A stretch of 64,000 nucleotides of DNA from Smallanthus sonchifolius (Eukaryota; Streptophyta; Magnoliopsida; Asterales; Asteraceae), in NCBI GenBank assembly GCA_023525975.1, contig CM042046.1:42749501-42813500 (forward strand), given 5' to 3'. The notes under the pieces are model-generated. The model saw only the letters and a list, made by a program, of their open reading frames with translations, did not search any database and was not told where the DNA came from. How positions within the stretch are numbered: position 1 is the first letter of the stretch; each line of letters begins with the position of its first letter. Of this stretch, positions 11,601-22,514 are shown one piece after another. Position numbers and translations under genes: made by a program.

Positions 11601-12629
11601 TTTTAATTTATAAATTTAAAACCGATATTGTGAAATCAACTTAAAAATATATTTATTATATTTTTATATATTTATCTCATGACACATCATTAAGAATGGG
11701 GTTTTGATAGGTGATTTTGTTCTTGTTTTAGGGTGAGTTAAAGAGAATGGTATTTATTTTGGCCTTTTTTATTTTAAATTATTTATTTATTCCCGGACGA
11801 GATGAAAGAAAAAAGAATTAATTTTTAATGTTTACTGTCCCAAAAGATTATGATTTTATTAGTTATATAAATGGCGTATAGACTAGTCAATCTTGGTGGA
11901 CGTTAACCTATACGCTCTAATGAGACATTTTAATTTGTTAAGAGCAGCTTCCCTTTTTCTTTGGTTGCCCATTACGACCCGTTGGATTTCTTCTCTTTAC
12001 ATCCTGACCCGTTTCCACTTTCTAGTTTTAAATTCGCCCAGACCCATCAGTATCTGTATATGTGACTCAAAATAACCCATAACCTTAAATAACAGGTCCA
12101 AAAAGCTCAGAATTTAGTTTTCGGGTGCCACCTTTATTTAAAACAACCTATTCTGACTAGAACCAAAACATAATTATTTAACCCGTTTTGACCCGAACCC
12201 GTTCTGACCATAACCAAAATATCATTTTTTTTAAAACAACCCGTTTTGACCCTAACCTGTTCTGACCCGAACTCATTCTGACCCGTAACCCGAACCCGCC
12301 CGACCCGCCCAGTTTGTCAGGCCTCTAATGTGTACAATAGCCTTTTAACTATCTAATTTTCTAATTTGGCTTGTAGGTTTTTAATTCTATGTTTTGACAA
12401 AATCTATCATGAATGATGCACCATTTTCCTAGGATTTTATTTTCTTCGGTGCTTTGCTGTATCCGTCTATTGTCTATATTTGAACTTTTGTATTTTCTGT
12501 AATCTTTTTTTATTATAATAAGTCTACGTGAAATGTTTTGGTTTTGGTTTAGAGAATTTAAAAATTATATTATGTATAGTGTTGAGTATATCTTTCCACC
12601 AACTACTTTTCTCCAACTTTAAGGAAATG
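11601..12629. other. Repeat debris, no gene
   Basis: 12120-12310 consists of degenerate direct repeats of ACCCGTTCTGACC-type words and ends in GTCAGGCCTCTA, which reads on the minus strand as a hAT-style terminus (TAGAGGCCTGAC). The rest is AT-rich and empty. Confidence 0.5.
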
Positions 12630-12930
12630 ACAAAATTGATCACTAACTTTGTACACTAATACTTTAACCCACTTGAGTTTCTAAAGTATCGCGTTTATAT
12701 CATTTAGTATATATAATCTGATTTTTCTTCAATAACTTACCTTCGTTAATTAAGTTTTTCTTGACGTATCAGTATAAATCTCGTTAAAAACGGAGCCGTA
12801 TTTAATGTAGGGTACTTTTTAGGTGTCGTGGGTTATATCGACTAACGGTAACGTGCTGGTACCGTGAAGAATGAGACCGACATCGACTGAAAAACACCGG
12901 TTACGTTATATAACTGTCTTTTATCTATGT
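12630..12930 (+). repeat. Dispersed repeat copy A (inverted partner at 41715-41990)
   Basis: The sequence around GTGGGTTATATCGAC, CGTGCTGGTACCGTGAA and GAGACCGACATCGACTGAAA matches the reverse complement of 41715-41990 with scattered changes over about 280 bp, including ATATATAATCTGATTTTTCTT. It looks like a non-coding transposon fragment; its class is unknown. Confidence 0.75.
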
Positions 12931-13579
12931 TTCACTTTCCACAACCAAGATGTCGTAACTTCATACGTTTCTTCTATGTAGTTAACCACATTTTCTTTTG
13001 TGTTTAACAATGTTAATGTCACCGCCTCAACCGTTTAAGTTCCGATCCGTCTCTCAACACCGCAGAGCATGGGGCTAATATTCTAGTTGTTACTAAAAGG
13101 TCTTACCTAAAAACTGTCAAAACAAACGATGAACACCCCTAGTTATGAAAACGCGTTATTGTATTTTGTCGTCACGAAATTAGTTCGACGCACATGCCTA
13201 TTACAATATTTGGTTATATAGTTGTGATGTGTTACAACCACCAAAGTAAGTTGTATCAACGAAATCCCACAGCACTTGCTGATTAACAACCTTTCACAAT
13301 GGGGTTTTGATGTGCTATTTGCGGAATGTGGGCTCTTATGGTGGTAAAAGTAACCGAGTTAGATGAAAGAGGATGCAAAAAGAAACCATGCAGATTAGAT
13401 ACTTTATATGTTATTCTTCATCATCAAGATACCTATATGAAAACACAAAACTTACTTAGAAAAAGAATAAATAAATATCATGAAAGAATCAATATTCATG
13501 TTAATGCAACACAGAGCAACAAAACATATACAAATTGTTTCATGATACTAACCTAACATGGAATTCACGTATTCAGGTA

Positions 13580-13932
13580 CATGTTTAGCTAAACGGGCCA
13601 TGTTCAGGTTTTTTATACCTTTTAAAAAAAATATATGTTTTATGTCGGAACTTAAACTGATTGGGTATTTTATGCCAAAATCTAAATGATAAAGGAGATA
13701 CGGCCGTTTGGTTCTATAGTTTAAATGTATTTGTTTTATTGTAACTTTGTAATAATAGAGTACTAATATGCAATAAAATAAAATAATATCTTTTCAGGTT
13801 AAACACGCCGTGTTTGTGTCAACCCACGAATAAGCGTGTCATGTTTGGGTTCATGTGTCTAACATGATTTCCGGGTTTGTGTCGGGTTTAACCCGTCAAC
13901 ACACGAACACAACCCATTTAGCACCCTAGTGG
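13580..13932. other. Possible hAT-like non-autonomous remnant
   Basis: The segment ends TTTAGCACCCTA, which reads on the minus strand as TAGGGTGCTAAATGGG, a typical hAT terminus. Repeated ACACGAACACAACCC-like words precede it. The left end and target duplication are unclear. It lies just downstream of the stop of the coiled-coil gene. Confidence 0.35.
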
Positions 13933-13944
13933 TGATTGGTGAAG

Positions 13945-16900
13945 CTACGCTGACCTGCTAGGACTAGAGGATGAGCCCTCCACCGTATTTTGAGAGGCTT
14001 CCGGGGGTGTTTTGGGTAGTGTAGCCTCCATAATGCGCTCTATCATATTTTGGGAGGCGTCCGAGGGTGTTATGGGTAGCGTAACCTCTATAACGCCCTC
14101 ATCATCCTCATACATCAAATCTTGCATGGTTAGTTGGTGGAAATCAACTATTTCCCTCAAGTACCTATTCTCATGTGCATGCACTGAATTCTCATGTGCC
14201 AAACGCCCCTTCTCTTCTAATAGCGTCTCTAGCTGAACCCGTATCTGATCAAAAGTTACCCAAACATTTGTTATATTAGAGTTCGTAAGATGGACATTTC
14301 AGGCCCGTTAGGTAACGGGACAAAATGGGTTGAGGTTGAAATGGGTCATTTTTTAGTACAGGTGGAAACAAACGTTAATTATGATTACACATGTTATTCT
14401 TACAATGATAATCTAAATGTAAAAAGGTAATTTTTGGCGATTCAGCTTTTGGCAGTTTGAACCCACCCAACCAGTTTAAGATAAAACACAACCCAAATCG
14501 TCTATTTATAAGGATATTTGTTGTAATCACATTGTAATATTGCAGTGTAAAATAATGATGCATATGTTAGGCATGAGATCAACAACAAAGGTTTAATATT
14601 TTTGCTATGAATTAAAGACGGTATTAATATCATGTCATCAGCCGTTGGCCATCTGGTGTAATGGTAGCCCCAAGACTTCCCATAGTAGAGGTCTTGGGTT
14701 TGAATCCTGGTCACAGCAAAAAAGGGTCTATGGCCAGGTCAGGGGGTTTACCCAGTTGGGGGTTCCTCCTGTGGTGGGCTGTCCTGGATATTCTACGTGT
14801 TGCCCCGGAGAAACCCAATTATCCTAGAATATCTAGGTGTTGCTGTTAAAAAAAAAATACCATGTCATCATCTGCAGGGTGGTCTCTTTTTCCATGAGCA
14901 CCTAGAAGCAATTTATTTTCTTCTTCTAGCAGACAACATCGGTCTTCTGCAGATGCTAATTCTGCCTTCACAGTTTTCAGCTCACGCATAAGTTGTTTCA
15001 CCTTAGCGGCTGTTGCAATCGCCACCTATCAACCAAATCCACATCAGTGAGTGTACAAACATGATTGCATCCGCTGTGCTCCTTTCACGAAAGACCAAAC
15101 ATCATTTTCAGACAAGTGCAAACATATCATCTAAAGTAGGGGCAGCTCAAGGGGGAGTCAAATGACCCCAACTTCCTAGGCCCACAAAATTCTAAAAGAA
15201 AGTTTATATGTAAGTAATTGGGCTTTTGATCGTTAACTGTAGGGTTTGCGGTCTATAATTTACAGATAGATGATATAGGAATATTAGAAGTGACAGCAAA
15301 AAATTTTAAAAATAAGGCCCCAATTTGGGCTCCAAAAAACTTAAGACGGCTCTGATCCCTTATATAAAGTTTCCCTTTGTTTAAAGAATCTTCTTAGCTA
15401 GGAATGTGATTTCCACATTCATAAATGTTAGAAAATATTTTGCCCGACAATAATCAAGTTTATTTAGTGTTCCATTAAAGTCACTCACATTTTTTTCTAA
15501 TAAAAATCACTCAAGTTTCAATATTGTTTCATTCCAATCTTGTGAATTTTTTTGTAAATTTTATTTTGAGTAAACTCCTATTTTAGTCCCTGTGGTTTGG
15601 GCCAATTTCCTATTTTAGTCTATTAGTTTTAATTTCTCTTTTTTAGTCAATCTGGTTTCATTTTTGTCTCATTTTTAGCTAACCCACTAACCTTCATCCA
15701 TTTATTCTATTAAGGGGGTGTTTGGGATTACTTTTGAAAGCTACTTTTTACTTATTTTCAAAAGTAAGAATTTTTAACTTTTGGATTTCAACTTCTTCAT
15801 CTCACATTTTTCAACTTATTTTGAATTGTCCAAACAAACTTATAACTTATTACCTTATTTCAAAAGGTAATAAGTCAATAAGTTATTTTGAAAAGTAATC
15901 CCAAACACCCCCTAAGTTAAGGTGAAAATTATTCTATTAAGTTAAGGTGAAAAAACGAAAATACCCTTAACCTTATTATGTAAGTTATTAACATGATCAA
16001 TAGTTGAAGGATCATTTGTGTAATATTTTATAAACTCATTTTATATACTCGGAAGATAGCTTCACTCCACCTCCACTGTCACCACCACACCCCACCACCG
16101 CCTGAAACCCCCGGCCACACCCAACCCCTCCCCCAAATCTGCACTTTTTTCCAGTTTAATAAATCTACCCGAGTTGCAATTGAATCAAGACTTGTAGAGA
16201 AATGGGTTACAATTGATTAAAATCAAACAAATACAAAGAAGAAATCAAACAAATCGGCACTCGTCTCCATCCAACCAAACCCGCCGTCTCCATCATCCTC
16301 TGTGCAGCAGTCATCGCCAGCACCAACGCCCAAACCCCCGGTTTCAAACTTTTGTATACTAAACCCACCACCATCACCATCACCATCACCATCACCGTCA
16401 ACGTCACCAGAGGGCGGAGAAGGTGATCTCGTAATCGATGTCACACCCACAAGCGTCGGTTGGAATGATGCGTTCACATCGGCTACCGGAGCAATAGCAG
16501 TTCTAGACTTGATCTGTTGGGGTTTAATTAGGGTTTTGGTGGGTGGAGAAGGAGATTAGAATAGCAGTTCTAAACCCACCACCATCATCGTCAACGTCAC
16601 CGCCGTTTTCGAATCCGTGCCTGTTTCATCCACCTCCTCGAATTTCAGATCTGGAACTCTTGATGCTGGTAGAGAAAGAGTAAAGAATGGTGGTGGTCAG
16701 ATCTCATTTAGGTTGCGGTGTTTGACCAGATCTTGTTTAGGTGGCGGTGTAGTGAACGGAGGTGGTGTGTTGGTGGCCTAGCCGGAAAAACGAGGCGGTG
16801 GTCGGATTTTTTGTCGGTGGTGGTGAGTGGTGACAATGGAGGTTTATGTAAATTTTAGGGTTTTGATGGAGAAGATGTCTTTTGTTATTTTTTTTTTTGT

Positions 16901-19770
16901 TATTTTTTTTAATAAAAAGAGTATTTTTGTCTTTTAACAAATTGTTAACAGAAAAAAACAAACGATGTTAGAGGTGTGGGTTTAATGGAGACAAAATGAA
17001 ACCACAGTGACTAAAAAGGAGAAATTAAAACTAATGGACTAAAATAGGGAATTGGCTCAAACCACAGGGACTAAAACAGGAGTTTACTCTTTTATTTTAT
17101 TTTTTAAACTAAGTGACCTAAATGAAAGATATATGAAACCTGGTTACCGTTGGTCATTTGGTGCAATAGTAGCCCCAAGATTTCTCATAATGGCCATAGT
17201 TGAGGTTTTGGGTTCGAATCCTGGCAATAACAAAAAAGGGGTCTGTTGCCAGGTCAAGGGGTTTACCCAGTTGGGGGGTTCCTCCTGTGGTGGGCTGCCC
17301 TAGATGTTCTAGGTGTTGCCCAGGGAAAGCCCAATTATCCTAGAATATCTAACGTTGCCGTTCAAAAAAAAATCTAATGATTAAATTTTTTCAAGTTTAA
17401 CCTAAAATAGGTGACTGGAAAGAAAAAAATTCACTAAATAATAACCAAGTTTCATAATTCCATTTAAGTCAACTTAAAAGAATAAGCGCTAAATAGTAAC
17501 CAAGATTTATAGATCTTCCATTTAGGTCACCTAATTTAAAAAAAAAATCAACATATTTCACAAGATTAGAATAGTATCGAAACTTGAGTATTTTTGTTGT
17601 TAGAAAAAAAATTGAATGACTTTATCGTAACAATATTAAAACTTGATTATTATTTCATGTTTTTATCCCTAAACTCTAATACATCAACCACATACAAACG
17701 ATCACATATTTGCAAACCTTACGTCGCGAGAAGCCTGAAGTTGAGATTCTGGGTTCCTCTGTGGTTGAGCAGCTTGCATTCTAGGTTCCTGACTCTTTTC
17801 TTCATTCTTCGTTGCTCTTCTCCTGTTCTGCATTTTAAAAATGTAAGAAAAATTCAGTGCTGTTTCCATGGCTTTAATATTAACAGATGCATCTTCAAAC
17901 AGTTTCTTTATAGTTGTCTAAGTCAAAGCTGTAGTTACAATTTTTCATGTCTGTTCTAGAGTCTAATGCTAAACAATGCTTTTCTTATATTATTTGATTT
18001 TACATTATTAGAAAAACTAAACCTAGCTTGAATGATATTACACCATAAATTTTGTATTCCCTAACAAATTTCATAAAGATCATCATTTCTCATACATATG
18101 ATTCAATCCAGCATTGATGATTTATTTAGTATGTGGGACCAATCAGCTAACTAAAACTTGCAATTAGTTTAATTAGCTAAAGGTGGAGTAGAGTACAGTA
18201 ACCTATATTCTTTCAAACATTAGCATCAATAGACAGCATTTACCTCCTGAGAATTGCTAATGGTGTCACCAATTTGATTAAGTGAAGGTGTGAGTCTGTC
18301 CAATCCGATCCTTATTTTTGGGCGGTCCATTTTCTTCAAATCTTTAGAGGATTCATTTTGATTCGGAACCTGAATGCCAGTGCACTTCTATGGAATTTCA
18401 AAGTATATTAAGTAGCAATTGTTATCTAAGTGGTTACTGTATGTATCATACCAAAAATGTATAATAACGAAGTGGTATCATCAAACATACAAGAAACTGC
18501 TCTTTACTCTTACTACTGTATTGCAAACATTGATAATCACCTGGTTGCTTGTTGAGAAACTAATTGATGTTGATGGTGCGAGTCTGTCCAATCCGATCCT
18601 TAATGTTGGACCGCCCATTTTCTTCAAATCCTCATAGGATTCATTATGTTTCTGAACTTGAATGCCTGTGCACTTCTATGGAATTTCAAAGCACATTACG
18701 TAGCAATTGTTATCTAAGTAGTTACTGTATGTATCATATGAAAAATGCCATAATAACAAAGTGGTATCAATCATATATACAAGAAACTGCAGAAACTGTT
18801 CCTTACTTGCGCTACTATATTGCAAAAATCGATAATCACCTGATTATGTGTTGAGACACTAATTGTTTCTGGCTTCAAACTGCTGGGAGATTTTGATTGT
18901 TGAGGAATTTCATCTTCGAGAATGGCTTTAGCTTTCCTTGCCAAAACGCCCCAAAATCCTCCTCGTTCATTTGAACTCCTCATTGAACCATAATCATAGG
19001 TAGCAGAACCCTGTTTTCCAGTAACCTACCTAATTAGCAGAAACAAGAATGCTACTAGCTTAGATTTTTTTTTTTGCTTTTCTAGTGGACTCAGGAAAAT
19101 TGTTTTGGTTTCTAGGTGAAATTAGGTAATCCGCTCCTTGAGATAGCGGATTCAAGAGTTCTGACTACTTTATGCACGGTATTTAACATTACGAATACCT
19201 TGAATCCGCTATCTCAAGGGGCGAAATATCTTGAATCCGCTATCTCAAGAAGCAGATTACCTAGAAACCATTCTAAATTCAAATTTCACCTAGTTTCCTT
19301 AAGTCCACTAGAAAAGCAAAAAATTCCACTAGCTTATCACATCCTTAACATTCAAAGGAGCACCAATCAGGAGCTAATTTCAAGTATTAATTTCCAGATT
19401 TAGGTTTCATCAGTCGGACTTTGAATCCATAAATGATTAGTAAATTAACCGTTCTGGTTCCACATTATCATCTAATTATGTTGTAATGCCTTCGTTTAAT
19501 GCGATTGAAGGCACGTTTATATTCATACATACCAAACACGCCTGAATTCTAACAGAATAATCGGAAATTAACGTAACGGAAGACCTTGGATCGGTTTTTA
19601 AAAGAGGCGTGCAAGGCACCGGCTGTACGAAACGAGTCGAGACGAGAATCGGACGCCGTGTGCGGCAGACCGGCGGAAGACGTGGTGGCGTCGTCTTGGT
19701 CCGGCGGATAGCGAACCCCTTCCTTGAACGTCGAAGACCTAGAAAGCCCCTGTCGTCTACGGTACGCCAT
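13945..19770 (-). CDS. Plant coiled-coil protein (GRIP/coiled-coil-like), 7 exons
   Basis: Exons on the minus strand, all GT-AG and all in phase 0: 19585-19770, 18840-19010, 18541-18651, 18244-18369, 17723-17827, 14861-15025, 13945-14244. Joined they encode 387 residues without a stop. The start MAYRRRQGLSRSSTFKEG, the GGFWGVLARKAKAILEDE block, RIGLDRLTPSLNQIGDT, the coiled-coil VKQLMRELKTVKAELASAED and ENRYLREIVDFHQLTMQD form the pattern of a plant-specific coiled-coil family that I know only as uncharacterised or GRIP/coiled-coil-like proteins. The biochemical role is unknown; the long heptad-rich C-terminal half suggests protein-protein contacts. Exon 3 (GGPTLRIGLDRLAPSTS) is a tandem duplicate of exon 4 fused to a copy of the exon 2 end. 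Introns contain several transposons. The donor of exon 1 (AAG|GTCTTC) and the acceptor of exon 2 are the least certain sites; 19022 is an alternative. Confidence 0.85.
14641..14860 (+). mobile_element. tRNA-derived SINE with target duplication CATGTCATCA
   Basis: The head has an A box (TGGTGTAATGGTAG) and a B box (GGGTTTGAATCC); the body has GGGTTTACCCAGTTGGGGG and TCCTCCTGTGGTGGGCTG; the tail is poly(A). CATGTCATCA flanks it at 14631-14640 and 14861-14870. It lies in intron 6 of the coiled-coil gene, antisense to it, exactly at the donor of exon 6. Confidence 0.9.
15568..17089. mobile_element. Mutator-like element (possible Pack-MULE), 1522 bp, 9-bp TSD
   Basis: Terminal inverted repeats of about 100 bp begin GAGTAAACTCCT(A/G)TTTTAG and continue with CCCTGTGGTTTG on both ends. 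The flanks are TTTTATTTT at 15559-15567 and 17090-17098, a 9-bp duplication as expected for Mutator-like elements, although low in complexity. The interior codes for no transposase. It holds a C-rich, coding-like stretch (16060-16560, Pro/Ser/Thr-rich in one frame) that could be captured host DNA, and a nested MITE. It sits in intron 5 of the coiled-coil gene. Confidence 0.85.
15714..15912. mobile_element. Complete Tourist-like MITE, 199 bp, TSD TAA
   Basis: Terminal inverted repeats GGGGGTGTTTGGGATTAC on both ends, flanked by TAA at 15711-15713 and 15913-15915. This is the PIF/Harbinger (Tourist) signature. It is nested in the Mutator-like element. Confidence 0.92.
17146..17372 (+). mobile_element. 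Second SINE of the same family
   Basis: It has the same layout as the SINE at 14641: A box TTGGTGCAATAGTAG, B box GGGTTCGAATCC, the same GGGGTTTACCCAGTTGGGG body and a poly(A) tail. I could not define a clear target duplication. It lies in intron 5 of the coiled-coil gene, 56 bp outside the Mutator-like element. Confidence 0.85.
18281..18868. repeat. Tandem duplication of about 290 bp spanning an exon-intron unit
   Basis: 18281-18562 and 18573-18868 align over nearly their full length, for example GTCTGTCCAATCCGATCCTT, TGCACTTCTATGGAATTTCA and GATAATCACCTG(G/A)TT. The unit covers the end of one exon, an intron and the start of the next exon of the coiled-coil gene. Confidence 0.92.
19070..19323. 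mobile_element. Foldback/MITE-like inverted repeat in intron 1
   Basis: Two arms of about 100 bp are inverted copies: GCTTTTCTAGTGGACT...GGTTTCTAGGTGAAAT...CTTGAGATAGCGGATTCAAG on the left and its reverse complement on the right; the right arm carries the GAATCCGCTATCTCAAG word twice. The ends run into poly(T)/poly(A), so no target duplication can be read. Confidence 0.75.
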
Positions 19771-20406
19771 ATTTAATTATATGATACACACAGGCAACGA
19801 GAGAATTGATAAAGCAAAAGCGTGGTCGTAGGCCACCGGTAGAAGCACCGCCGGGAACCAGAACGGCAATCCAGTGATCGGAGATTGAGAGGCTTTCAGA
19901 TCATGAAAAACACACGATCACGTCGTTCTAACGAACTCTCCAAATTTGGATTTAAGAAGTAGCTGTATGGGTTTTTTCATAAACATTAAGTTACAAAAAG
20001 ACCCCTATACTAGATACATTTTGCATTTTTCGTCCAAAATAGTAATTCGTTTCTTTTTGGTGCCGATGTTTAACAGCGTGGATGAATTCCGTTATGTCGT
20101 CTGATGCGTAAAAACCATTAAATAAACAAAAGGTTGTAATAAACTGAAAATGAAAGTAAGCTATAAGACAAGTAAATTTTAGAGCTTATACTTTGCTGTA
20201 ATAAATCTTTAATGTTTATTGAAGGTGGTGGCGAAACTTGTAGAAAAACGCAGGGGGCAAGATTTTTTTTCCTATCGGGGGGCCGGAACTTAATACCTAT
20301 GAAATTTTTGGCCAAATACGTATAAATTAACACTTATGAGCAAAAAATCGGTGGCCCTCACTAAGCTTCGCCCTTGGTTAGATAGTTTATTTATTCAGTT
20401 ATTATG
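19771..20406. other. Upstream region of the coiled-coil gene
   Basis: 19780-19960 is the likely 5' leader/promoter (minus strand), with pyrimidine-rich stretches but no clear TATA box. Beyond 19980 the sequence is AT-rich without a gene. Confidence 0.4.
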
Positions 20407-20808
20407 TTAGAATCCCGTGTATTACACGAGATTTGTATATTAAAAAAGATAAAACTCATAAATTTGTAAATACGTCCTAACTTGTCAGAATATTATGATC
20501 GTTTTGACATATATCAAGTGAAATGTGTGTATATAACAAATTAATATTTTTTTTAATTAGTTATATTTTGATTTCCTATTATATATTCTTATTTAATATA
20601 AGGGGAAAGTGAATATGATGCTATTAAGCATGTAACTTATATGCGAAAACAATCAAAACTACGTAGTTTTGATTAAATGTAATCAAAAAAATAATTAAAT
20701 TTTTTTTAATTCCCTATTTACTAGGAGAGAGAGGCGAGAAAATCAATGTGAGAAATAATGAGTAAGTGACAAATGTCCATCTTAAACCTTTATTTATTAG
20801 TATAAAAA
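20407..20808 (-). mobile_element. Short Helitron-like element
   Basis: On the minus strand it begins ATACTAATAAATAAAGG, like the element at 39799-40190, and ends with the hairpin CGTGTAATACACG followed by GGATTCTAA (CTRR-type end). The base after the end is C, not the expected T, so the end may be mutated. Confidence 0.55.
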
Positions 20809-20812
20809 TGTT

Positions 20813-20829
20813 CCTGTATTACAGGCTAG
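20813..20829 (+). mobile_element. Helitron 3' terminus (hairpin plus CTAG)
   Basis: CCTGTATTACAGG forms a perfect hairpin directly followed by CTAG and then T, the diagnostic 3' end of a Helitron. The matching 5' end was not identified. Confidence 0.5.
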
Positions 20830-21099
20830 TGTATTCATTTATATATAGTTTGTTAGAATTGTGATCACATGAAATGGTTATATTACTTGTTTTTAGCAAG
20901 CCACCAATATATAGATTTTCACATGACTCATTTATATTATGGTATAGGAGCTTTGATATAGGCTTGAGCTACTTCTTCCTCGTATTCATCTTCTCTGTCA
21001 GATTTATATTATCTCTTCTGCAAATATGATTTTATCACGTTTGCTAAAAGTTGATAGATTTCACATGTTGATTTCATACATATCACATGTTGACACTAG

Positions 21100-22120
21100 C
21101 TAAAAGTTAATACATTTCACATGTTTTCATACAGACCACATAGCACTCTACATAGCTTGACAGTTCAACAACTGGATAGTGATAGTAGAACTTGTGAGTT
21201 TCAATTGCTCGTTTTATAAGTTTTGGTTGATTTGCATACTTTGATAGAAAACATTTGTTAAACGAAAAATAAAGAAATACACTGACAGTTTTTAATAACA
21301 AATGTTTTATGACTGAAATGATAGAAAGATAAGGATAACCTTATAAACAAAGCAGTGTAATAATAATACTGAATGATAGTGACAAATGTCGTGGTATATT
21401 CTTATGTGATAATACGTGTTAATTGAATTGTTTGCTTATATGTATAGTTTGAATGATACGTATGAATGAAAGTGTAATGGTACTGTTACTGATAGTGATA
21501 GTGATAGAAGTCTTGCTTCGTGCAAGCACTGATAGAATTCTTGCTTTGTGCGAGCACTGATCGAAGTCTTGCTTTGTGCGAGCACTGATAGAAGCCTTGC
21601 AAGAACTGACATAAGTGTTGGTTTGCACCCCTAACATTGATAGGAGCCTTGGATTTTGTCCAAGCACTGACAGGAGTCTTGGATTCGTTCCAAGCATTGA
21701 CAGGATTCTTGGATATGCCCAAGCATTAACAAGAGTCTTGGATTCGTCCTAGCATTGACAAGAGTCTTGGATTCATCCAAGCATTGACATGAGTCTTGGA
21801 TTCATACAAGCATTGACATGAGTCTTGGCTCGTCCAAGCATTGACATGATTCTTGGATTCGTTCCAAGCAGTTATAGAAGTCTTGCTTAGTGCAAGCACT
21901 GACAGTTGAAAGGAGTCTTGCTTTGTGCAATCACAAAGGGCCTTGTCATAAAGATAATGGCCTAGATATGTATGTCAGTATTAATGAAATAACATTATAG
22001 TTTATAAAGTTACATTAATAAAGAAAGTAAAGTGACAGTTTGACAGGAATGTAAAGTAACAGATTGACGATAATTAATGAAAGTGATAGTTTTGAAAGTA
22101 AGTGAAAGAGTTTTCAAACG

Positions 22121-22151
<31 letters not shown>

Positions 22152-22497
22152 ATATAAATGAAAACTAAAGAAAAGTAAGGTTTATGATTATGAAAGCAAA
22201 GATAGAACTCACTTAGTATATCTGACTTTTAGTATTCATATCAGGTTAGAGAAAAGAAATAACAAAGAAGTTATGAGGGCTTTGATAACATGGATCGATG
22301 GGTTGCTCTACTATGAAGACTGACATTCCCTTGTTATGATAGTTTTATGAACGATTGTGGTTAAATTTTTAATTCCTTGTGGATTTTAAATGTTTTAAAC
22401 AAGATTTCCGTTGTAATAGATTCTGATTTCCAGTTTAAGAACTATGAAATGCATGTTTTACGTCAACTATGAGATGTACCGGGTTTGGGGCGTTTCA
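21100..22497 (+). mobile_element. Decayed Ty3/gypsy LTR (start uncertain)
   Basis: The 3' end GGGGCGTTTCA at 22487-22497 is followed within a few bases by a degenerate initiator-tRNA-Met primer-binding site, so this is the 5' LTR of a plus-strand element. It contains the hairpin array at 21500-21930, an (AT)n run at 22121-22152, and AGAACTCACTTAG near 22206 as in other LTRs of this window. The 5' border could not be found; 21100 is a rough figure. Confidence 0.55.
21500..21930. repeat. Tandem array of hairpin words (CTTGG...CCAAG and CTTGC...GCAAG)
   Basis: Twelve or more units of about 30-40 bp each contain a small inverted repeat, for example CTTGGATTCGTTCCAAG, CTTGGCTCGTCCAAG or CTTGCTTTGTGCAAG, joined by CACTGATAGAAGT or CATTGACATGAGT linkers. 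Arm and loop sequences change between units but pairing is mostly kept. Confidence 0.88.
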
Positions 22498-22500
22498 AGT

Positions 22501-22514
22501 TTGTATCATAGCCA
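22501..22514 (+). other. Primer-binding site (degenerate tRNA-iMet)
   Basis: TTGTATCATAGCC matches the common plant PBS TGGTATCAGAGCC at most positions and sits directly downstream of the LTR end. Confidence 0.6.

Noticed and set aside
14655..14712. tRNA gene
   Set aside because: A and B boxes belong to a SINE head; the sequence does not fold into a complete tRNA and a second SINE copy exists at 17146.
16207..16559. Ser/Pro repeat protein and its Asp/Gly mirror
   Set aside because: Caused by a (CATCAC)n-like run in the Mutator-like element; kept only as possible captured DNA, not as a gene.
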